Positions 6,301-11,001 of a stretch of 11,001 bases of DNA are shown here, piece after piece. Under the pieces are notes generated by a model. It was not told the DNA's origin and ran no database searches. It saw only the letters and a list, made by a program, of their open reading frames with translations. Both the position numbers and the translations under genes were made by a program. Within the stretch, counting starts at the first letter, position 1. Every line of letters begins with the position of its first letter. The stretch is from Clostridia bacterium (lineage in GTDB: Bacteria > Bacillota > Clostridia > TANB77 > CAG-465), in NCBI GenBank assembly GCA_900772475.1, contig CAAHEI010000035.1:1-11001 (forward strand). The letters run 5' to 3'.

Positions 6301-8062
6301 AATTTGAGAAAGGGTTATATGTATAATATTTTTTTAATAAGAATTCAAATGGTGTGTCAGATATCGACATCCATAATGGTATCAACTCTTTTTTACACAC
6401 AAGAATATCAGTATATCTGAAAATCCATTCAGAAAGACGTTGAATCACTTGTATATTTCCTGTATCATCATTGTAAATTGTTTTATAGGGTACTTTTATC
6501 ATATTAAATTTTGATTCTTCATCAAGAGCTTCTATTATTCCAAATTTCTCTCGACTTTCAAACATTGGACTCCCTAACATTAATCCGAAAATGTTGAATG
6601 TTGTAAAAAATGGCTTCTTACATATGCTGTCCTTTGTCATTTTGTAGAAGTCTGCAACTTCTTGTCTTTGTTCATCTGTTTCTGACGGGAATCCTAAAAT
6701 ATGACAAAAATGTAAGCCTATGTTATTTGCTGTAGCATCGTCGAAAACCTTTTGGGCGATAGTTTTATACTCAAAATTAAAATCTGACTTATTCATTAAT
6801 GAAAGTATTTTGGGATTTACGTGTTCTAATCCAATCCATAATTCTTTTAATCCAGCTTCCTTAAGTTTGGTCAAAACTTCAAACGTAAGTTTGTCGTCCA
6901 ATCTGGTTCTTAAAGACCATGCAATATTCTCATGCTTTATTCCTTCTGCAAAGCCTAAAGCTAATTTCATAGGACATGCTTCATCCAAGAACCAAAAATT
7001 AGACACTTCATATTTTTCGTGAAGAGTCTTAACTTTAGATATTTGTTGTTTGACGCTTGACATTTGCTTTATTCTTTTATTTGAATTTATAGAACAAAAA
7101 TTGCATTTTGCCCAAAAACATCTATATGACAATCTATCAATAACTATTCTTTCTGGAAAGAAGTATTTACTCCACTCTATATCGTCATAATTTGGAATAA
7201 CCGTTTCATCAAACAGCTTATCCTGCTTTATGTGTCCGAAAGAATTAGGAGAGTATAAATTGTCGATTTCCCCAACTTTTTGTCCATTGGTTATATTCTT
7301 TACAAGTTGTACCAAGCCATTGTCGTTTCTGTACATAAAAATGCTATCAAAGCCAAAGAAGAAATTATGGTTATTCATCTTGTGCTGTATTCTGGAAAAA
7401 CTAAACTCATCAAATCCTAATCCTGCATAATTAATATGACAATATGGTAAATATTTTTTTAATAATATATTCAAAGTCAAAGCAGGGATTATATCCCATG
7501 GAAACATAATGTCAACTAGTATGATTTTGGGCGATTCTTTTATTATGGCAGGTAACATTTTTTCTTCAAATATACAAATAAGAGGATTACTGGTCTTATC
7601 TGTAGCTATATCGTAAATCTGACTAATATCATTAAAATCAAACCCGACTTTAGCCCAATAAGGAATGTTTGTCATAAAGAATGTTCCATAGTGGCAATAT
7701 ATTAGATTCAACGCTCTAAAAATAACACGCTGAGCCCATAGGAGATTTCGAAATATAATAGAAGAAGATGAACGCAACAGAAACTTAGCCTTTGATATTC
7801 TACGTAAGACTTTTGCTTTGGTTAGTTCAAATTCCTTATTTGATGAGATAATAGAATAAGGAAATGAAGGATCCAATACTGCCTCGTTAAAAGATAGCTT
7901 GGCTAGAAATTCCTCTTCTAACAAAGAGTTCCATGTTATTTGGTTTACATCAATGTGAATATTGTCAATACCTTCACGACATAGTAACCCTTTAATATAG
8001 GCAGGGTTAAACATAGGAAAGGTTGCGAAAGAAGAAAAAGTGTTTAATACTATTGTTTTCAT
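6287..8062 (-). CDS. Radical SAM protein, B12-binding-type architecture
   Basis: The 591-residue product has an N-terminal alpha/beta region (1 to about 270) like the cobalamin-binding-type domain of class B radical SAM enzymes, then a radical SAM barrel. Barrel marks are the cluster cysteines Cys315, Cys320 and Cys323 (CFWAKCNFC), WFLDEACP (357-364), LWIGLEHVNPKIL (408-420) and HILGFPSET (454-462). The cysteine spacing is CX4CX2C, one residue longer than the classical CX3CX2C. The cobalamin motif DxHxxG is not visible, so B12 binding is uncertain. Such enzymes catalyse C-methylation, ring or C-S bond formation on peptides, lipids or small molecules. No precursor peptide gene is seen nearby. 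The ATG overlaps the stop of the MutS-like gene by 4 bp. The superfamily call is strong; the reaction is unknown. Confidence 0.85.
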   Translation of the reverse strand: MKTIVLNTFSSFATFPMFNPAYIKGLLCREGIDNIHIDVNQITWNSLLEEEFLAKLSFNEAVLDPSFPYSIISSNKEFELTKAKVLRRISKAKFLLRSSSSIIFRNLLWAQRVIFRALNLIYCHYGTFFMTNIPYWAKVGFDFNDISQIYDIATDKTSNPLICIFEEKMLPAIIKESPKIILVDIMFPWDIIPALTLNILLKKYLPYCHINYAGLGFDEFSFSRIQHKMNNHNFFFGFDSIFMYRNDNGLVQLVKNITNGQKVGEIDNLYSPNSFGHIKQDKLFDETVIPNYDDIEWSKYFFPERIVIDRLSYRCFWAKCNFCSINSNKRIKQMSSVKQQISKVKTLHEKYEVSNFWFLDEACPMKLALGFAEGIKHENIAWSLRTRLDDKLTFEVLTKLKEAGLKELWIGLEHVNPKILSLMNKSDFNFEYKTIAQKVFDDATANNIGLHFCHILGFPSETDEQRQEVADFYKMTKDSICKKPFFTTFNIFGLMLGSPMFESREKFGIIEALDEESKFNMIKVPYKTIYNDDTGNIQVIQRLSEWIFRYTDILVCKKELIPLWMSISDTPFEFLLKKYYTYNPFSNYELD

Positions 8063-9852
8063 TTTCTTTTAATTTTAGAGTTTAACATCTTATTTAAAAT
8101 ATACGATGCATTTTTGTTCCTACATATTCCTCGATTCATTTTATATGTATAATGAATAGGAGAGGTCAGTTCGATTTCAAAACAAAAATTGACATATTTA
8201 TCTACACCATAAATGTTTTCTAATTTTGTAACACCTAAGTCGTGTGTGGCAATAATTGCCATTATTTGCTGACCAGAAAAATATTCTAATAATTCTATAG
8301 AACCTTTCAATTTGTCTTCCGAGTTCGTTCCTTTTAGAACTTCATCCAAAATCAACAAAGTATGAGGATTCTGCACACAATAGTCTATCGCGTTACTTAG
8401 CCTATCTATTTCAGCATTAAAATATGACTTGCCATTTGAAATGTCATCTTGCGTTCTCATACTTGTAAATAATTTCAAGTTTGGATTAAAACCAAACGAA
8501 TCTGCACAAACTTTGCATCCTGCATTTCCCAATACAATATTTAAAGCAAGTGCTCTAAGAAACGTACTTTTCCCTGACATGTTGGCTCCTGTAATTATAG
8601 ATATGACAGACTCTTCTTGGGTATAATCATTTCCTATAGCATTGTTGGATTTCATTAAAGGATGATATACATCTACTCCTTTTAAACCGCTTTTCATAAT
8701 AGAAGGGACAGTTGCTCTAGGGTGATTGAAATTGAATGTTGCTAAACTAATAAAGGCATCTAATTGCCCTATGTTTTCTAATAAGATTTGTAAATCAGTA
8801 ATTGCAGACCTTTCCCATTTTACAAATTTGTTCAATACTAATAAATCTATCATGACTGTAGCGTTTGACAAAAACCATAATATGAAATTATTTCTAAAGT
8901 TCAGCAGTTCATTCATATTTATTGCTTTTCGGATATGTCTTGAATGAAATATATTTTTTTCTTGTATATCACATAGAATCTGACTTTTAAATATTTCTTT
9001 TCTATTCAATGAGATAATTGGCGAATAACTTTCACAAAGAGATATTAAAAATTTCAATTTTTGTATGACACGGTTTCCTTTATGAAAATAAAAGAGACTT
9101 ATTGAGCCGTTAAAGAAAATAATTCCAGCCATAACTAATACAGGTATGGTAATGGATAGGCTTGCTAAGCAACAAATTAAAAGGAAAATAATGTTTGCAA
9201 CCGAAACTGACCATGAAAAAGCCAATAGTATTTTTAGAGGCAAAACATTGAGAGACGATGGCATTGTTTTTGTCAAGAGTTCTCTAAAAGGTGTCGATAT
9301 ATGTGAACACGAAATATGCTCTATCCGATAATCAGATAGTGCTTCTAATTCACGAACAGCGGCCTGTCGCATTAAAATTGTTTCTTTTCCTAAACCTGTA
9401 TGCGATAGAACTTCTGATAGTTTGTTTGCTCCATCACAAGTTACAGTTCTATTAATACTTTGATACAATGAGTTCTTGCCAAATATGTCAATGTCATATG
9501 TAAAAGGATGTGTACTTGACATGTACTCTTTGCCGTCATGTCCAGTATATTGACCTCTAAGATTACATACTTCCCTCTCTATAACCTTATTAATGCGAAC
9601 GAGTTTTTCTTTTTTGTTAATTTCGTTGTTATCTAGATACACCATAAAGAAGTATATCAGTAAGAAGCAGAAAGTACTGCCAATCATTATTACCGACTTC
9701 GTTTCAAACCACCAAATGCATAGGCACAATATAGCTATGGCAAAGAAAATTAATTTGCCACAAAAGAACATAGAACTTCTTTGTTCTGTTCGCTTTATAT
9801 GTACTTTATTCCTGCAAAGTTTGCTCTTGTAATATTCTAAAGGCTCTTTCAT
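8059..9852 (-). CDS. Membrane-anchored MutS-like ATPase
   Basis: The 597-residue product joins membrane segments to a MutS-type ABC ATPase. Hydrophobic stretches lie at about 29-48 and 52-73, with another pair at about 205-230 and 232-257. The ATPase domain (about 380-550) has Walker A GANMSGKST (422-430), a MutS-like DDISNGKSYFNAEI segment (469-482), Walker B LLILDEVLKGTN (499-510; Asp503, Glu504) and the switch histidine ATHD (535-538). The mismatch-recognition domain I is absent, so ordinary mismatch repair is unlikely. Related membrane MutS-like proteins occur in Bacteroidota, but I know of no firm function. It could use ATP to remodel or move the cluster's product at the membrane; that is inference. 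It is the first gene of the operon, with a palindromic operator in its promoter, and no Shine-Dalgarno precedes the ATG. Confidence 0.85.
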   Translation of the reverse strand: MKEPLEYYKSKLCRNKVHIKRTEQRSSMFFCGKLIFFAIAILCLCIWWFETKSVIMIGSTFCFLLIYFFMVYLDNNEINKKEKLVRINKVIEREVCNLRGQYTGHDGKEYMSSTHPFTYDIDIFGKNSLYQSINRTVTCDGANKLSEVLSHTGLGKETILMRQAAVRELEALSDYRIEHISCSHISTPFRELLTKTMPSSLNVLPLKILLAFSWSVSVANIIFLLICCLASLSITIPVLVMAGIIFFNGSISLFYFHKGNRVIQKLKFLISLCESYSPIISLNRKEIFKSQILCDIQEKNIFHSRHIRKAINMNELLNFRNNFILWFLSNATVMIDLLVLNKFVKWERSAITDLQILLENIGQLDAFISLATFNFNHPRATVPSIMKSGLKGVDVYHPLMKSNNAIGNDYTQEESVISIITGANMSGKSTFLRALALNIVLGNAGCKVCADSFGFNPNLKLFTSMRTQDDISNGKSYFNAEIDRLSNAIDYCVQNPHTLLILDEVLKGTNSEDKLKGSIELLEYFSGQQIMAIIATHDLGVTKLENIYGVDKYVNFCFEIELTSPIHYTYKMNRGICRNKNASYILNKMLNSKIKRK

Positions 9853-9924
9853 TTTGTAAAGAATTTTAATATTTGAAAAGAATATCCTGATATTAGTTCT
9901 ATCATGAAATATTCATTTTTTGTG

Positions 9925-9932
9925 CAAAGATA
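9925..9932 (-). promoter_or_regulatory. -7 element of the MutS-like/radical SAM/formyltransferase operon promoter
   Basis: On the minus strand TATCTTTG (complement of 9925-9932) fits TAnnTTTG. It is 73 bases from the ATG at 9852, leaving a leader of about 65 nt. The -33 position, about 19-20 nt upstream, falls inside the palindrome and reads AACG rather than TTTG, so the basal promoter may be weak and occlusion by a repressor strong. Confidence 0.65.
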
Positions 9933-9941
9933 GCAATTAAA

Positions 9942-9959
9942 TTATAACGGTCGTTATAA
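9942..9959. promoter_or_regulatory. Palindromic operator 2 (TetR-type), MutS-like operon promoter
   Basis: TTATAACG-GT-CGTTATAA is a perfect inverted repeat of 8-bp arms with a 2-bp centre. It covers the -33 region of the operon promoter. Compared with operator 1 on the opposite strand, the 18-bp core differs at one base, and 19 of the 20 bases starting there match. Finding nearly the same palindrome in two promoters 6.6 kb apart, with a TetR gene between them, supports joint control. Confidence 0.75.
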
Positions 9960-10233
9960 AATTAGATATATTTTATTTGTTTATAGTATTTTTACATTTG
10001 CAAGGTCAAAAACTAATGTAACATCCATAGACATCTCTCATTAGAAACATTTGAGTATATACTAATCCAATCAGTATGGCAAAGTATTCTATTATTCCTT
10101 AAAAACTTTTATGTGATCGACATTATGTACGAACGTATTAATGAGCAAAGAGGCCTTGCCAGACATGCAACATGGTGTATAATTTTGCAAAATCTGAACT
10201 TGCTATTTCTGCTTCCTTGTAGTAGAGTGTGCG

Positions 10234-10276
10234 GATGGAATATAGGTGTTAGGTACAAAACACCTATATTTCCATC
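10234..10276. repeat. Strong hairpin, about 17 bp with one bulge
   Basis: GATGGAA-TATAGGTGTT (10234-10250) pairs with the segment 10259-10276 around an 8-nt loop (10251-10258). The only interruption is one unpaired T at 10269. No T run follows on either strand, so it is not a standard terminator. It could be a mobile-element end, a remnant inverted repeat or a structured RNA. No gene end is recognisable close by. Confidence 0.6.
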
Positions 10277-10615
10277 ATGCCAGTTATCATTTGGAGAAAT
10301 CGAGGTCTTTTTGATTGTTGATTGCGGAACTCTATAAAGTGCTTGGTGACATTGGTATAAGTTTTTTATAGTGAATTGCGTTTATTCTTTCTTAGTTATC
10401 AGTTGGATATTCTCAAATTTTAGAACAAAGTCTTTCCCTTATCAATAATAAGCACCATTTGATAGGCTCCAGAACTCTATTTTACGTATAGTGATAAATA
10501 TCTCCTCAGATTAATATACTTAAATGTACTAGAATTTAAGAAGATCCTTTTTCCTTTGGGAAAGATTTTGCAATTTTTCGTCCAACAAATGATGGTTATT
10601 TATGTTTCAACATTA

Positions 10616-10637
10616 GTGTCCAATAAAAAATGGACAC
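10616..10637 (-). terminator. Hairpin behind the IS4-family transposase gene
   Basis: GTGTCCA (10616-10622) and TGGACAC (10631-10637) form a perfect 7-bp stem with an 8-nt A/T-rich loop, 10 bases past the transposase stop. It may be a minus-strand terminator or part of the element's end. There is no long T run after the stem, so the terminator call is tentative. Confidence 0.4.
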
Positions 10638-10646
10638 GTTAATTAA

Positions 10647-11000
10647 TTAATCAAATAGTCCCTTAAAAAGGGGATATTCGAGTTCTTTGACATCGTTGAA
10701 AATAGTCTTATCAAATAGATCTCTTAGGTGGGTTTTGTCCGTCAATGAAATGCTTAGAATCTGCAAAACTTCATATGTTGAGCGTTTCAATTGCATATCA
10801 TGGTGAACAATAGCCACGAGACAATAAGTGATAATGGCAACACTAATCTGTATGCGTACAGCATTCTTTGTTGTGCCCCAGAATTTCTTTATCTTAAGAT
10901 GCTGCTTTAGCCATTTGAAAAATAGCTCAACCAACCATCTTTTTTTATATAGATTCGCGACATCCAACGCAGAAAGATGCTTTGCATTCGTCAGAAAAGT
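10647..11000 (-). CDS. IS4-family transposase, C-terminal fragment (5' part outside window)
   Basis: The frame is open from the right edge of the window to the stop at 10647, about 117 residues. It reads TFLTNAKHLSALDVANLYKK followed by RWLVELFFKWLKQHLKIKKF. The Y-x2-R-x3-E-x6-K arrangement is the IS4 'YREK' signature, and its glutamate is the last residue of the catalytic DDE triad. After it come GTTKNAVRIQISVAIITYCLVAIV and a normal-looking tail ending KGLFD. A TTG at 10967 is internal, not the start. The 3' end looks intact; the catalytic aspartates lie outside the window, so completeness cannot be judged. Confidence 0.88.
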   Translation of the reverse strand, partial: TFLTNAKHLSALDVANLYKKRWLVELFFKWLKQHLKIKKFWGTTKNAVRIQISVAIITYCLVAIVHHDMQLKRSTYEVLQILSISLTDKTHLRDLFDKTIFNDVKELEYPLFKGLFD

Positions 11001-11001
11001 A

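Larger units (their letters stand above)
9960..10646. other. Gene-free stretch between the operon promoter and the IS4-type element
   Basis: About 690 bases hold no gene I can support. A 74-codon frame at 10113-10337 has no convincing domain. Two hairpins are listed separately (10234-10276 and 10616-10637). The rest is AT-rich with no repeats that I can see. It may contain decayed mobile-element DNA. Confidence 0.5.

Noticed and set aside
8059..9852. DNA mismatch repair MutS or a MutS2-type recombination protein
   Set aside because: Mismatch-recognition domain I and the Smr domain are missing, and membrane segments take up the N-terminal half.
6287..9852. RiPP cluster or anti-phage defence system
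   Set aside because: No precursor peptide, RRE-like protein, peptidase or nuclease is visible; the synthase, acyltransferases and formyltransferase point to small-molecule or lipid chemistry.
10113..10337. A 74-codon plus-strand frame, with a faint resemblance of its start (RGLARHATWC) to transposase tails
   Set aside because: The resemblance is short, the frame crosses the hairpin at 10234-10276 and no domain or codon pattern supports a gene.
1..11001. CRISPR array, tRNA or rRNA genes
   Set aside because: No regularly spaced direct repeats, tRNA cloverleaf or rRNA-like segments were seen on either strand.

Overview
The window is AT-rich and most likely comes from a Bacteroidales genome (Bacteroides, Prevotella or a relative). 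Three things point there: promoters that match the Bacteroidota pattern (TTTG, about 20 nt, TAnnTTTG), the near absence of Shine-Dalgarno sequences, and transposase remnants of types common in that group. The species cannot be fixed from the sequence alone.

Layout: (1) 2-328 (+) is the C-terminal part of an IS110/IS116-family transposase. It is followed by a gene-free stretch (329-875) holding a pseudoknot-like set of inverted repeats and a minus-strand terminator. (2) 876-3330 (-) is a two-gene unit: an alpha-oxoamine synthase (serine palmitoyltransferase/BioF/KBL-like, PLP-dependent) and an overlapping FemAB/GNAT-like N-acyltransferase. (3) 3710-4312 (+) is a TetR-family regulator. It is divergent from unit 2 and convergent with unit 4. 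(4) 4496-9852 (-) is a four-gene operon whose reading frames all overlap. In transcription order it encodes a membrane-anchored MutS-like ATPase, a radical SAM protein, a second FemAB/GNAT-like acyltransferase and a formyltransferase-fold enzyme. (5) 9853-10646 is non-coding, and 10647-11000 (-) is the C-terminal part of an IS4-family transposase.

The central observation is that units 2 and 4, about 6.6 kb apart, carry almost the same 18-bp inverted repeat, TTATAACG-N2-CGTTATAA, in their promoters (3343-3360 and 9942-9959). The only TetR regulator in the window lies between them. The simplest reading is one regulon. The regulator would repress an aminoketone-forming enzyme, two related acyltransferases, a formyltransferase, a radical SAM enzyme and a membrane MutS-like ATPase together, and probably release them on binding a ligand.

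The enzyme set suggests a biosynthetic cluster for a modified amino-lipid or other small molecule. An amino acid and an acyl thioester would be condensed to an alpha-oxoamine, then N-acylated and/or formylated and modified by radical chemistry. No carrier protein, dedicated exporter or precursor peptide is visible, and I do not recognise the cluster as a characterised pathway. The product is therefore unknown. IS remnants on both sides fit an accessory or horizontally acquired island.
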